64,000 bases of DNA from Takakia lepidozioides (lineage: Eukaryota > Streptophyta > Takakiopsida > Takakiales > Takakiaceae), in assembly GCA_030704615.1 (NCBI GenBank), contig CM060732.1, positions 31,291,053 through 31,355,052 on the forward strand, written 5' to 3'. Position 1 is the stretch's first letter. Each line of letters starts with the position of its first letter. Shown piece after piece: positions 49,481 to 60,989 of the stretch. Both the position numbers and the translations under genes were made by a program. The notes below the pieces were generated by a model. The model had not been told where the DNA came from. It did no database searches and saw only the letters and a list, made by a program, of their open reading frames with translations.

Positions 49481-49744
49481 GACTTTGCATTTCTGACAAA
49501 CATATGGATTTCGTTTACGGAACCAGGGCAAATGCACATGCAATTCATTGTTAAGCGTCTATCTGTGAATTGAAAAAACTTTGACAATATTCTGAGCTCA
49601 AATCTGCCATGTTTTCATATTTCTGTTTTTGAGCGGGCATTGCAGACATGGTGTGTGTTGGCCCCCTTTGTTTTGTCCACGGTAATAGGCCCTCTTCCTG
49701 CAATCCTCGCCTATAGGACCTTCTTCTCCAGAAGATTTGTGCCG

Positions 49745-49845
49745 CTCACGCTTCCCTGAAGCGTGAGCTCAGCTCACGCTTTGTAGCTTGAACGTGAGCT
49801 CAGCTCCCAGGCTCACGGGGCTGGGCTCACGCCGTAGCTACGCTC
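49745..49845 (-). repeat. Right inverted end of the 10.6-kb transposon
   Basis: Read from 49845 inward on the minus strand: gagcgtagctacgg, then CGTGAGCCC, five bases and CGTGAGCCTG. Further cgtgagctc and gctcacgct copies form local stems at 49745-49800. Confidence 0.85.
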
Positions 49846-50716
49846 CCCACTTTTACTACCCTGTTAGCAATCTGCCAGAGGAAGGCCGCCACCTTGGCTG
49901 TGGGCAGTCTCTTGAGCCAAACAGATCCCCAGATGATCGATCATTTTTCATTTAGGAATCCATGGTGGCTCCATCATGAGTCCAATTTAGATTGCAATGG
50001 CTGGGCATTCAACAAGGCTTTGTATCTCTTCTGTGTTGAGTAGGTGAAAAAGGTATGGGGGCCTCTGGGCCTTTGTGTCTCAGCTAAGGGTCTACCCAAA
50101 ACCTCTGGGCCTCTGCTAAGGGTCTGCTCAAAACCCATAAGAACCTATTCATCTGTAGCCACTCGGCAGTTGTCTCCAGTGATGGCGGGATAGGGTTCAT
50201 CTCCTTGGAAGGTAAAGTGTAACAGACTGTGGCCACGGTCAAGGGGGTCCAGGGAATGTTTATGATCTGATCATAGCAACATTGTGGCTGGGTCAATGGA
50301 GAAGGGGAAGATTGCATGATGCGAGTCGGTGGCTTCTTGCACAAAGAAGATGGACAGGCTGCCCCGGAAGCTAGACAGAGCCCAATGGTTTCGTTAGGGC
50401 AGTTGCGGCCCCAACTGAAGGCTAGTAAGCCAGAGGGGAGGGATGGAGCGCTTGATTTCTTCGAAGCCCTTGGCAGCTCTTGCCTTCCCAACCATTGTGG
50501 CAATGGTTTCAAGTGATTTCCAGTCCCCGTTGGCCCATAAATGTAATGCCAAGGTAATCCCATGCTAATCATCGTTTTGCCTCTTTCTTTTGAATAGTCG
50601 ATGGAGAGTTTGAATTCAGGAACAAGCTCTGGCGGTGGTTTCATAGAAGGATGTAGGCTCTGTCTTTTTTAGAAATTTCCTGAGCTTGTCCTAGGCCCTC
50701 CAAATGGTTTGCCAGA

Positions 50717-51302
50717 GTGGGGACTCGTGTTGGACTGGTATACCAATAAGAAACTGGTATCAATACTGGTAGTATACTGGTATGAAGTACCAGACCAGTC
50801 TGGTATCACCTCAGGCCACTACCTAGCATATACCCGTATTGGCCTGGTATCTGATTCCAAATATTGTGGACGATACCCGACCAGTCTGGTAGGTGGTTGA
50901 AAATCTGGTACCTGATACCAATACCATATCCATATTTGTGAGGAAAACCTAGGTATCAATACTTGGAGGAACTTGAGGAATATTTTGAGGAATAAAATCA
51001 ATGAGAAGCATGCTTGTACACATTTATATGAGAAGTGGGCCTTTCAATATTTAACATATCATGAGTTTTTTTTAATACCAGACCAGTATTGATAATACCC
51101 GGGTATCGGATTTCTAAAAAACTCTTGCTATTGATACCGTAAAACACCACACCAATCAGGTATTATTGATACCACCATGGTATCCAAATCTCATATTTTG
51201 CAATACCAGTACCTCCCTGGTATACACAATTGGCAGGAGGCCTATATGCCAGTACCAGCTTGTGTGTCAAAAATACGATACCAGTCCAACACTGGTGGGG
51301 AC
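50717..51302. mobile_element. hAT-type MITE inserted in the LINE
   Basis: Element 50725-51294 (570 bp). The terminal inverted repeats share gtgttggactggtat and ataccagtccaacac. The 8-bp target duplication gtggggac lies at 50717-50724 and 51295-51302. The interior is packed with variants of ggtatcaatacc and accagaccagtctggt. There is no coding capacity. The 8-bp duplication and CAGTG-like terminus fit hAT. Confidence 0.9.
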
Positions 51303-52360
51303 CCTGTCATCTTATGCTTGAACCCTTGAGTCGTCCATCTTAGAGAGGGGCTCCATTTGGCCCTTTTAAGGGGTGAAGCCATCATTATGTGCGGGGCCAC
51401 AAAGAACTTCCACCATCCCCCCTCTGGGCCAAGAAAACGTGGTATCCATTTGCCCAAGAGAGCCGTTATTTGGGTTTTTGGATACAGAACCCCTAACCCT
51501 CCCATCTTTTTGGGCATACAGATCTGTTTCCAGGCTACTTGCGGCCTTTCTTCTGCCCAGATGTTCGTGCGCCCCAGATGAAGTTCCTTAGAAGGCGGGT
51601 GACCACTCTGATGTGTTTGGGGTCCGGTCTCCAAGAAGAGGCATAGTACCATATTGTTGCCTCCAATATCCGTTTAGCTATCAAGGCTTTTCCCGAAATG
51701 GTCAGATTTTTAGAGCCCAATATGGAAGAGTGACGCTTGAGACTGGCTAATACTGGGGCAAATCGGTGATTGTCCGATAGGCCAATGCCAAAGGTGTAGC
51801 CCAACAAGATTGTAGATTCCCCTGGCTGAAGCCACTTGAGGCCATTTTGGGATCCCCAAGTTGGCAGTGGCCCCATGGCTGTAGCCGAAAGGTCACCCAC
51901 CAGGAGGGCCGAAGTTTTGTTCCAATTCACTCTGAAACCCGAGGCCGAGCAAAAAGTGTTGAGGGTAGGCGCCGTAGTGTCCAGGTTGACAATGTTTGCT
52001 TGGAGCATGATGAAGGTATTATCCACGAACATAGAATCTATTATGTGGGTTGGCTGGTGGATGCAGAAATTAGTGACGGAGGGCCCTTGATGGCAGGGTT
52101 GTTTTGAAGCATGTAACCAAGAGAGTCAGACACCACTAGGAAGAGGAAGGGAGCCAAGAGGCACCCTTGCCTAACAGATCTGTGGAGCTCAAAGGGTTTG
52201 GAGAGTGCTCCGTTAATAATGACTCTGCTTGTGGAAGAGAAGAGAAGAATCTTAATCCATTGCAAAAGGACTCTGGGAAGCCCATTTTGGACAAGGCTCA
52301 TAGCAGGAAAGACCATTCTACCCTGTCAAACGCTTTCTCAAGGTCGAGGAGGTTGGGGGG

Positions 52361-53072
52361 GGGGGTCACTTTCCGTATTTTCAAAACCACGTGAGAACAA
52401 AAATAGGGTGCAATTTATTCTTTTGAGGTAAATTTTAGAAAGGTTTTACTTAGAAAATACACTAAGGCAATAACCTTTCACCCAGTTCTTTTTTAAAAAG
52501 GACAAAAAAATCAGAGTTTTACTTAAAAAATTAATGTAATAAAGGGTTTTATCTACAGTATAATGTATCCATCCTTGCGAAGTTTCTCATATTTCATCCA
52601 ACTCCAATCCATCAGGATGAATCAGGTAGAGTTCACAGGAAGTTCAAAATGATTCCAATGATACACAGTGGATTGATGTTGATACCATAATCTCAACAGT
52701 GATTATGGCATTTGAAACATCTCAAAACTTGTACTCTTTAGATCCAAATGATGTTGCGGCTTTGAATGAGTTTATGGCTAATGAAAATTAAACTTTTTCT
52801 TCGGTCTTGCATTTGACTTATGTTTTATGGAATGTACTTGTTTGTGTACATGCTTTGAAATTTTGTAATTATTTAAAATGATAATTTAAAATAGGGTCTA
52901 ATTAATTGTTAGAAAAGATAATTATAAAAAAATATGGTGATAGAAAACAAAGGGTTTTACAATATTACTTAAAGATAGGGTGGAAAAAAATACAAAAATT
53001 TAAAAATATAGTCTAGTATAAAGATACCTTTGTACATACGTGATATTAAAAAAAATACATATAGTGACCCCC
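52361..53072. mobile_element. Inverted-repeat DNA transposon splitting LINE reverse-transcriptase motif A region
   Basis: AT-rich insert with ends gggggtcact....gtatttt and its inverse aaatacatatagtgaccccc. It interrupts LINE coding between LLLLAQ and LLDLEKAFDRVEW. Inside, about 52620-52791 (+) encodes the tail of an acidic protein (STVIMAFETSQNLYSLDPND, then a stop), perhaps the remnant of its transposase. G and C runs at both ends prevent reading the target duplication, and the superfamily was not assigned. Confidence 0.75.
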
Positions 53073-54624
53073 TGTGCGAGGAGGAGGAGGGCTATGGCTT
53101 GGCTGGTCTGCCTTGCAAAGAACGGAACATCTTGGGCCAACAGAAGGTTGAATGTACCTGCCTTTGATGAATCCGGATTGGTTGGGTCTAATTAGTGAGG
53201 GTAACAGGGGCTGTAATCTCATAGCCAGCGCTTTTGCTATTATTTTGTATGCCACATTAAGGAGTGTGATGGGCCTGTAATTGGAAACGTTGGATCTGTC
53301 TACTTTTTTGAAGATTAAGATGATAACCCCCTGGGACGGCATTGATTGCTTAGAGAATAGATGGTTTGCCATATCAGTAAAGTCTAAGGAGATGTCGTTC
53401 CGTATAGCTTTGTAAAATTCCATTGAGAGGCCATCTATTCCTGGAGATTTGTTGTTCTGTAATTTGTTGAGGGCCGCACCCAGTTCCAAATCCATAAAGT
53501 CACCTTCCAACACTGAGGCTGCAGAGAGGGAGAGGATGGAAGGGATGTGGGAGAGGCATTGGGATTGCAGGTTGGAGAGGGAGAGATCGGGGAGGTCCGA
53601 GCTGAAAGGGGTTTGAAAGTGGGAGGGCTGCCATGTCCGCCAGCGACTTGGGGGATGATGCCGAAACCCCGGAGGATTGGTCAACCAATTCCGAGATGTT
53701 CTGGATTCACTTGGTTTTATCAAAGAAGTACTTTGTCATTTTCCCCCCCTTAGTGGACCAGTTGATCCCAGTTTGCAGCTTCATTTTCCGGTCTTGGCAG
53801 TCTTGAAAGATTTCCAGGTTATGCCTAGCTTCCTGGTATGTCATGAAAGTAGCCTCATCGCATCGCGTTGATTCCATACGAGCTTGGCATTTGGTAAGAG
53901 CTTTACGTTTGCGAGCTAATGCCATTTCTTGACTGAGCTTTTGATTGACAATGTTAACAGCTTTGAGTTTGGCCAAGAACCTGTCAGTTGGGTCTTGAGA
54001 GGTGCGTGGTCAAAACATAGGGGGATGGGTTCTTGGATTTCTCTTTTGGTCCACTGAACCACATTGAATGAGACGTACACCCTGTCCAGTATAGCCATTT
54101 GCAGATTTTGAAGGTCTCTATTGTTGGTCCAGGTGAAGGAGAGGTTTGAAGCATCCGGAAAAACTGTGGAGGATTCCACCAAATTGTGGTTTTGAGCACC
54201 TAGTAGCCATTGGTCCATCTCTTCCGTAGTGGGGTTGAAATTCCGAACACCCTGTCTGTCTTCATATGATTCCACCATGTTGAAGTGATTCCACCATGTA
54301 TGGGAGCTTGAGGGCACAGAATTGCAGTCGGCCCGGCACCCATAAGGCTTCGGAAACAAGAAAGGGTAAGAGAGAAGGGGATAGAAGAATAGATGTTCTT
54401 CCCCTCGAGCCAAGTGACGTGGATTTCCAGAGGGCTGAGGATAGAGGCCAGAGATGGTCTGAGAGCGCTGCAATTTTTTGTTGATCTAACTTGTGCTCTT
54501 GCAGAAATATGATAGAAACTTTTGGCATGAGAGGGAAGAGCCAGTTTTTGATTCTGACCCTTTTGAGGGAGGCTGGGTCAGAGCCCAGACCTTTGATGCA
54601 ATAGGAGTGGAGATCAATCCGCAT

Positions 54625-56376
54625 CCGATGGCGGCTGAAGGCAGAGAGTGGGGGTCTCTAATGATAGCCTTGGATCATGGAATTGGAATTTGACTCTGGG
54701 ATCCCTGGGGAGAAGCGATTTTACCCAGAGATGGTGGGGGGGGAGGTTTCCGGTTCCTCTGAGATAGTTCGATGAAGATCACTCGCAGATTGGATCGGGC
54801 TGGTAGCGGTAGAGCATGGAGAATTGTGTAACTGATATTGGGGAGATTTTGATGGCAGCTATGATGCCTGTTGCAGGGATGGCCAGCAAGGAGCGCAACA
54901 GCTGCCTAAGGTGGGTAGGCATATTGTTTGTTTGCAGGTCTCCATACTCCATTGTGGGTGGCAGGAGAATAAAGGGTACGGCGGCCATGTTTCCTAGCAG
55001 TGTTGCCCGAATCCAGACACAAGAGCCAGCATCTAGCAGGGTCTCGAGGGATTAGTTTGAAGAGAAAGCAAGGGGATGGGACAGAGAGAACCTGATTGGG
55101 AGAGTGGATCCCTGGATTGTCAGTTGTGTGTGTCGAAGGAGCAGATCCAGAGATGGCGATGTCCGGGCTCAGTTGGAAGGGACATGTGAGGCGGTTCGGA
55201 GATGGTGAAGTCCGGGCCTGGTCCCTGACATGGTGGGGAAATCTGGAGCTCACTTGCTTCTGTTGCCAATGCTTCGTTGCCCTCTTGCCCTCTTGCCCTT
55301 GAATCCGTGGGTGGGTACCAGCAATTTGACTCGATGAGGAGGTGGAAGGGGTTACTTGTCTCTGTCCCTTGAGAAAATAGCTCCATCCTATAGTTTTCTA
55401 TGTGTCCTAATTTGCATGCGGTGACTCCCCGAGGGCTTGGAGAGTCCCTCCTCAAAGACCCAAATCGCATTGATGGGGGGTGGCATTGCATAGATCTCTG
55501 CCTCCTCCATTAGAGCTAGAATGTGGGTTGAAGGGGTAGAGTTTAAACCTGGGTGATCATCCAGGTAAGCTCCCCCCCTTACTTTGGTACTTTGGTCAAT
55601 AATGCATATGTGGTATTACAAGGATGGATCATAAACATGCATTTATGGTTTTTAAATCATATAATTATATGCTTTGCTACCAATTCACTTTCAAGGCCGA
55701 AGTGTGCCCCAAAGAAGTCGATCTTTTATCTCCATACAAAAGCCATTTTAAAGAGGGTGCCAAAGAAAAAAAAGTTGGGGAGACACTGAGGAGGCGAGGT
55801 TGAATGGTCTTGCACCAATGGCTTCTAAGGTTGAAGAAAGCTCGTGGGATGCATTTGGCAAACAAGGCCTTGATTTGGACATGAAGGTCCCAGGTCCACC
55901 ATTCTTTTTTTTTGGCATAATTGTTCCCATACAACCAGGGCACGACGTCTACACGAAGATGTGGAGTTGAAGTTTTGAGCACCCCAAGGTTTTTGATCAT
56001 ATTCGAGCTTGGACACCACACTGACGAAATACCAAACAGAGGGCTCCGCGGCTCTGGAAGGTGTAGGGGCCATAAGATAAAACCTGCAGCATAAGGAGAG
56101 GAGAGGAGAGGCTCATGAGAGGTACCTAGGCGAATTGCAGGAGGGACATCAGTCCAGCCTCAAATCTAAACTCTGAGGATCTGCATGGACTAATGAGGTT
56201 GACTTCACTACAGACTTTGATTCCAATACCATGTTTTCTTTCAGTAAATTCTGTTGCCTTCGCTGACAGCATTTGCCACTCACATGAGGCTGTGGATGCG
56301 AGATTATATTTCAATTTATGCAAAAACTGAGAAAGAGAGACACAATGAAAGAGTGCTGAAGGGATAAAGAGAGAGG
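54625..56376. other. LINE 5' flank and intergenic sequence
   Basis: Minus-strand ORFs here (for example 55491-55120 and 56021-55677) have no domain I can name. Part may be the first ORF of the LINE. A G-run lies at 54733-54744. Nothing firmer can be said. Confidence 0.3.
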
Positions 56377-59300
56377 TCATGTCGCAACAAAAAATTTGCG
56401 GGCAAACTTTGAGTGATTGCAGCCCAGCATGTCTGAGAGGCTACAGCTTGAGGCACGCTCTTGAAGACTTCGGTGGCGCGGCTCTATGGTGCGATGCAAA
56501 CTAGACCCAAAAAATGCTGGGTAATCTACCACCTCATTGATTGGTCGGCCCATCACCATCACCAGGAAATCCACTTTTGGCTGCAATGAGTTGCGAATGC
56601 TTTTCGTCAACACAGGTGGGTACCCTGTAGCTATGGTGGCAACCTGCTGAGGGCTATAACCTATGAGGCGCAGGTGCTCTACCACAGGCCTGAAAGCTGT
56701 GTCTGCCCTCCGACACAATATGTGAGGGAAAAAGGTGGCGACCTTCCGTAGGTCATCTTTCTGGACCCCAATACTTTGAAGGAACTCAACAGTAGGACGT
56801 ATCCGATTCTCAACACTGTAGCCCAGCATGTTGGGACAATGAGTGAGAAGCCTTCCTAAATCTTCACCAGTGAGTCCAAGAGTTCGCAAGTAGTTGACAG
56901 TCGGCCTCAGCTTTTGGTCAATGCTGTAGCTTAGCAGTCGAGGGCAATGGAGTATCACCTTTCCATCCATGCAAACAGTGCTGATCATGTTAGTTGCTAT
57001 TTTATCTGTCTGCGGACATGGATCTCACTGTTCCCTCTTCATACCACTGTCTCCCACAGGTTCTCCAAGACATCTCTAGAGCTATGGTTGTACAGCCTAT
57101 GTGTCCTTGCTCCGCTGGTTCCTCAGTGGTTCTAATGGACTACTGTCTCCCCGGAAAAACGTCTTCGTAGTTCATACTGGAATCTTGTTTCTTCGCGCGT
57201 AAACGTAGTTTGCAGTAGAGATAAAAATTATGAATAGGAGGAGCTTACCCAAATCTAATAAGATTTTTTTTGGGAATTCAAACGTAAGTAACTCCTTAAT
57301 AAGAGATATTTTTCTCCAAATCGAACTTGACGAATCAGATATAGGATATACATTTTTCTTTTCTTTCCTCTCATCTCGTACAAGCGATTCTCTCACCGGA
57401 TTTTCAATCTCTATCGATTCATCCAAGAGATCCTTCTTACACATCTCCTGTCGAAAGTCCTCGATTGGATTTTTCAAATTTTCGTCTTCGTTCCAAACAA
57501 AAGAAAGTTTCATAATTTTATACTACCTCTTCGTGAAAGAATATATACCATCAAATCTAGTTGAATAAGTTTCCCTGTGCACTTCAGAGTTACTACATAA
57601 AAAATCGTGCATAGTTTCTACTTTCTACCATAATTTTCTCCACCGTAGTTCCGGCTAGTTGATAGCTGAACCTTTGTTATTTTCAACTAGAGGAAATGGA
57701 GAGGTTGCATCTTTATTTATCTCGAAGGGGTAGGCCCAGGATCGGGCAGTCAGCCGGAACCAGCGCCACCACCGGAGGTAGCGCTTGGTTATTATATATT
57801 TTGTAGATTAGGTGGAGGCTCATTTTGCAGCAGGAGTGGCACTTGCGCGGCATATCTGGTAATACGCTCCGTTTGTGTTCTCGCTGCCGCCAGTAACCAA
57901 ACCTTCTCATTAAAAGTAAAGGTTCTAGGTTCCTGGATCAGACGGGCCGAAAGGGCCGAGCCTATTAAAGTAAAGTTTTCTACTTGTTTTTGCGTGAGGG
58001 ACACCTGGGGCAATTGGTTATTCCGAGATTAGGTCCAGTTGGACATAGCTAAGAATAGGGTCTCCTTTTTGACTAAAAGAGGAAGAATATATTATGTCAG
58101 ACAGAAATTCACCGTTATTTTGTAGATCTTCCCTAGTCATGAGGTGACATATTTGTCTTAAAAAAAGTTGACTATATATTTCGAGATTAACTTTGACTCC
58201 AACCCAAATATAAATCCCAGAAACTTGCTGAGCCTGTACCATTAACTCCCTACCTTGTTGATTGTCTGCACTTACAATAATGTATCGTCGCGCAAAAAGT
58301 TCTGTGGTCGTCATAAAATTAAGAACCTCCCTACATTAGTTGGATTATTACTTCAAAGCCATTTGTATTGATATATCATTTATATTATTGGCGCGGATAT
58401 ATGGTAAAAGGGCTTTGGCCTCCGTTTATTAAACGGAGGCCTTTTGTATATCCATTTTACGACTGAGGGGTAATTCCCAGGGGCGACCCACATCGGTATG
58501 TAGAGGCTGTGGATACATATTACTGGGGATTCGGCCTTGGGTAACTCTCATTTGATTCGAATAAAAAACCTCACCAATTATGGCACATCCGGCTTCTAAA
58601 ATTCGGTTCACACCAATCAGATTCGAGTTAGTCACTCTTCATAGACCATTCCTCCACAACGTTGTCACAGTGTGACATTAAGAAAGAAGATGCTGCAAAC
58701 ACAAGGGTCATAGAAGGTTTACCTTGAGAAGGTTTTGCTCCTTCACTCCAAGGCTCTCAAGAAAAGCAAGAACTGGGCAAAGTTTTTCCTCCACACTGTG
58801 CACCAGGATCTGTGGAAACCTGGCTACCACCAAAGCCACATCCTTGCGTTGAGCTCCAAGAGCCTCTAGGCAAATTACCATTCGCTCCAGCTTCTCAGAA
58901 ATACTTAGCACCAGTAGCTGTGGGCAGCGAGCCACTACCACTGGAAGTTTCCGTCGAGGGACCCCAACCCTGTGTTCCAAGAAATCCCAATTCGGCTTCA
59001 TCCTTTCCTCAATGCTTGCAACTTGTAGACGCATGCACCTGTCACAACAGAGGTGATCCCTCATGATCTTTCATGGGAAGGATGTTCCAAGTCACTTTCC
59101 CCATAATACTACCAATGTTTTCTTTTAGATCCCCATCTATAAACAGCAAACTATATCCTCATTGATTCTATCAATACCTTTTTGGCAGAATGGGTGCTAG
59201 GTGCAGCAGGGGAAATCTACACTGAAAAATTTGCAGGCACTATGATTACGGACCCTGGTCAAGGTTGCCAAACTTGTGTAGATTGGTCAATACCCCAAAA

Positions 59301-59957
59301 TTATGGTCTAATCAAAACTCCAGTACCTGAATATTTCTATAATGTTTCAAATGACTGACAAAATTGAGAGGTTTTGTACTACTAGTTGATGAATCAACAA
59401 ACAATTTCTTGGAAGGAACATATTCCTGAAAGCATTATAAACCCCTCAAAACGTGCCTGCTTACTGAGCATGTATACATTAGTAGAGCTTCGCTATGGAT
59501 TAAGTATCATAGATCGTCTAATGATGATATAAAACACAACATACAATTTCAATGTTTCTGCAACATCATAGCGTGTTTGGTTCTACTGCTACCTTGTACT
59601 AATCACCAGCTAACAGCCTCAAGACACTCAGCTAGTGTCTGGCGTGGAGAATATTGTGTAAGTGTAAAATCTACTCACCTCCACTGAGTAGGGAAAGTAC
59701 ACTATTGTGGTGACCGGCATCTAGCATAATACGTCTACAGTGTTGCATGCAAGTTTGGAATTTTCCAAACTTGAAGGAAATCAACAGTACATTTGACTTT
59801 TGCTGACTACAAGGAAATAAGAAAACCTGTACCTGCTAAGCATACGGTCAATGATGTCTTCTTCCAAGCCCTTTCCCTTGAGGAAAGCCATCACCTCCTC
59901 TGGCTGCAGTTGGCTCCCTGTCATAGCTTCCATGTTTGTTGCCCCATGCAAGTAGTT
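56377..59957 (-). CDS. mTERF family protein (3 exons seen; N-terminus upstream)
   Basis: Exons on the minus strand: 59957-59833 (EEVMAFLKGKGLEEDIIDRM), 59038-58723, 56958-56377. They total 1023 nt (340 residues plus stop) with matching phases: AG|G joins the first two, and phase 0 joins AAG|GTG of the last two. About seven mTERF repeats are visible, such as LPVVVARCPQLLVLSISEKL, VALVVARFPQILVHSVEEKL, LGRLLTHCPNMLGYSVENRI and VATIATGYPPVLTKSIRNSL. Plant mTERFs bind nucleic acid in plastids or mitochondria and affect transcription or RNA processing; this is inferred from the family. The transit peptide must be in exons further upstream. A possible one is 60416-60253, but its phase does not match. 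The second intron (58722-56959) contains a foreign-looking insert. Confidence 0.88.
57171..58640 (-). other. AT-rich foreign insert in an mTERF intron (organellar or bacterial look)
   Basis: Compact minus-strand ORFs in succession: 58635-58429 (68 aa), 58314-58018 (98 aa, TTTELFARRYIIVSADNQQG), 58013-57792 (73 aa, QVSLTQKQVENFTLIGSALS) and 57513-57172 (113 aa, ending in a hydrophobic segment LGKLLLFIIFISTANYVYA). Composition, tight packing and a terminator-like hairpin at 58417-58441 differ from the flanking intron. I do not recognise the proteins. A plastid or mitochondrial insertion or a bacterial transfer are the options; a plastid Ycf1-like origin for the last ORF is only a guess. Confidence 0.5.
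58417..58441 (-). terminator. Perfect 12-bp-stem hairpin, terminator-like
   Basis: ggcctccgttta and its exact inverse flank a single base. On the plus strand the stem is followed by tttt. The stop codon of the 68-aa minus ORF lies within the stem, as in compact bacterial or plastid gene ends. Confidence 0.6.
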
Positions 59958-60505
59958 CTAGATCTAACAAACAATTACACTCTGCTTCTCCTAGCTTACA
60001 TTTGCTCTCCTTAATCCTCTCTTTTCTCTTCCTTTCATTCTCTCTCTCTCAATCTCTTATGTCCATTTATGGATGAAAGACTTCATCTAACACACAAGTT
60101 GTTATCGTGACCCTTAATACTAAGCACCTGGCTCCTAAACAAAGCCGCCAATTAATGATTGCTATGATATAACTACGAAAGAACAGTGCCAAATATGAGT
60201 ATTCCTAAACTTAAAGGCAGTCAAGTTAAGGGAACAAAAATGTGATACTTACTAACAGATCCTTGAGCTATAGTAAGGGAGACATTGTTGAGCTTCTCCA
60301 TCCGTGTGCTTCTTGTAATTGATCTGTCTTCAAGTTGAGGCACTGCACATGTTTCCCTGACACAGCAGAAATCAGAAGAGAGCACAATGGGATCTGACTC
60401 TGTCACAGAAATATTACTGTTGGTCAAAAGATATCAATATTCTTCGGATGCAAGAATCAATTCAGAATTCAAACCAAGGGAGTATACTTATTGGCATTGT
60501 CACAG
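59958..60505 (-). other. Probable upstream mTERF intron, with a candidate exon
   Basis: 60416-60253 on the minus strand follows an acceptor (caacag), is open (DPIVLSSDFCCVRETCAVPQ, then RMEKLNNVSLTIAQGS) and ends at a strong gtaagt donor. Its end phase does not fit the next exon as modelled, so it stays a candidate. The remaining sequence is non-coding and CT-rich at 60015-60060. Confidence 0.35.
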
Positions 60506-60950
60506 AGTAAGAGAGAGAGAGAGAGAAGGTACTCATAAGACGTTGTTTTCCGTACAGTTTGAGCGGAACACAAAGGAAAAGAACCTACCTTTGTCAGGGG
60601 CTGACGTCGGTAGTAAGACTTACCTTGGAATAAAAAATTGATCCAGGTTTTCCAGATATCCTCTAGAAATCCCTTCACACAAGCATCAATCTGCTGTGTG
60701 TGGTTTGCCCAATAACTAGGCCCCAAAAGGGCCTAGGCTTTTGGCTCAGCCTCGAGACTTTCAAAGTTGGTAAACAGAGGTACAGGCACAATTCCCTTGA
60801 TAGATTTGAGGAGAGCGTCTCTCTGGTGAGAGAACCCCAGACAGTGAATCAGAAAATGAATATTGTCTTCAGGTTGCCCACACAACGGACAATTGCACCC
60901 TCCATTTTCTTCTCTGCTTCTGTTTGCTGTTCAAAGGTAGGCTTCCCGCC
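60506..60950 (-). mobile_element. LINE 3' fragment with zf-RVT-like motif and (TC)n tail
   Basis: Minus strand: CPLCGQPEDNIHFLIHCLGF, LLKSIKGIVPVPLFTNFESL, then QQIDACVKGFLEDIWKTWIN and KSYYRRQPLTKVGS. It ends at cttatgagtac and a (TC)n tail (gagagaga on the plus strand at 60507-60527). It is the same family as the membralin-intron fragments. Confidence 0.85.
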
Positions 60951-60957
60951 CTGATTT

Positions 60958-60958
60958 T

Positions 60959-60989
<31 letters not shown>

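Larger units (their letters stand above)
39195..49854. mobile_element. 10.6-kb Mutator-like transposon carrying a DNA methylase
   Basis: The element is 39204-49845. The 9-bp sequence CCCACTTTT flanks it on both sides (39195-39203, 49846-49854). Both ends carry, 14 bp in, CGTGAGCCC, five bases, then CGTGAGCCTG, in opposite orientation. Removing it rejoins the LINE zf-RVT frame (FLWQIANRVVKVGEWLQFQ). The 9-bp duplication and a SWIM zinc-finger ORF inside both fit the Mutator-like superfamily. Contents: decayed methylase gene (minus), palindromic satellite, acidic ORF (minus), and transposase-like SWIM gene (plus). Confidence 0.85.
28719..54624 (-). mobile_element. LINE (L1-like order), interrupted by four later insertions
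   Basis: Minus-strand order: endonuclease from 54624, reverse transcriptase at about 53723-51535, zf-RVT at 49855-49960 continuing at 39203, coding end at 38629, and a 3' untranslated part continuing below 29103 to a T-rich tract at 28719-28744 (an A-rich tail on the minus strand). Insertions lie at 29103-38620, 39204-49845, 50725-51294 and about 52361-53072. Excising the 39204-49845 element or the 50725-51294 element with one target copy restores open LINE coding sequence. Extension to the T tract is an inference from the nested layout. In-frame stops and frame changes show the LINE is dead. Confidence 0.75.
49855..54624 (-). pseudogene. LINE endonuclease and reverse transcriptase, interrupted and mutated
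   Basis: Minus strand. Endonuclease start: KGLGSDPASLKRVRIKNWL, then FLQEHKLDQQK (54624-54300). An Arg/Lys-rich linker follows. Reverse transcriptase: NYRPITLLNVAYKIIAKALA, NQSGFIKGRYI, then after the insertion at 52361-53072 motif A DLEKAFDRVEW, motif B RQGCLLAPFLF, and a motif C reading FVDNT where a two-Asp motif (F/YADD) is expected, so the enzyme is dead. Then TIWYYASSWRPDPKHIRVV and, past the MITE, SPLWQTIWRA followed by a stop. The zf-RVT part, WGSVWLKRLPTAKVAAFLWQ, reaches 49855 where the 10.6-kb transposon cuts in. Confidence 0.85.

Noticed and set aside
39195-49854. A KDZ-type (8-bp duplication) assignment for the large transposon
   Set aside because: The flanking repeat is 9 bp with both end patterns at equal distance, and the SWIM finger fits Mutator-like elements better. 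It is not formally excluded.
57230-57568. Plus-strand ORF of 112 aa inside the mTERF intron insert
   Set aside because: The opposite frame has a more natural composition with a membrane segment, and the other ORFs of the insert are all on the minus strand.
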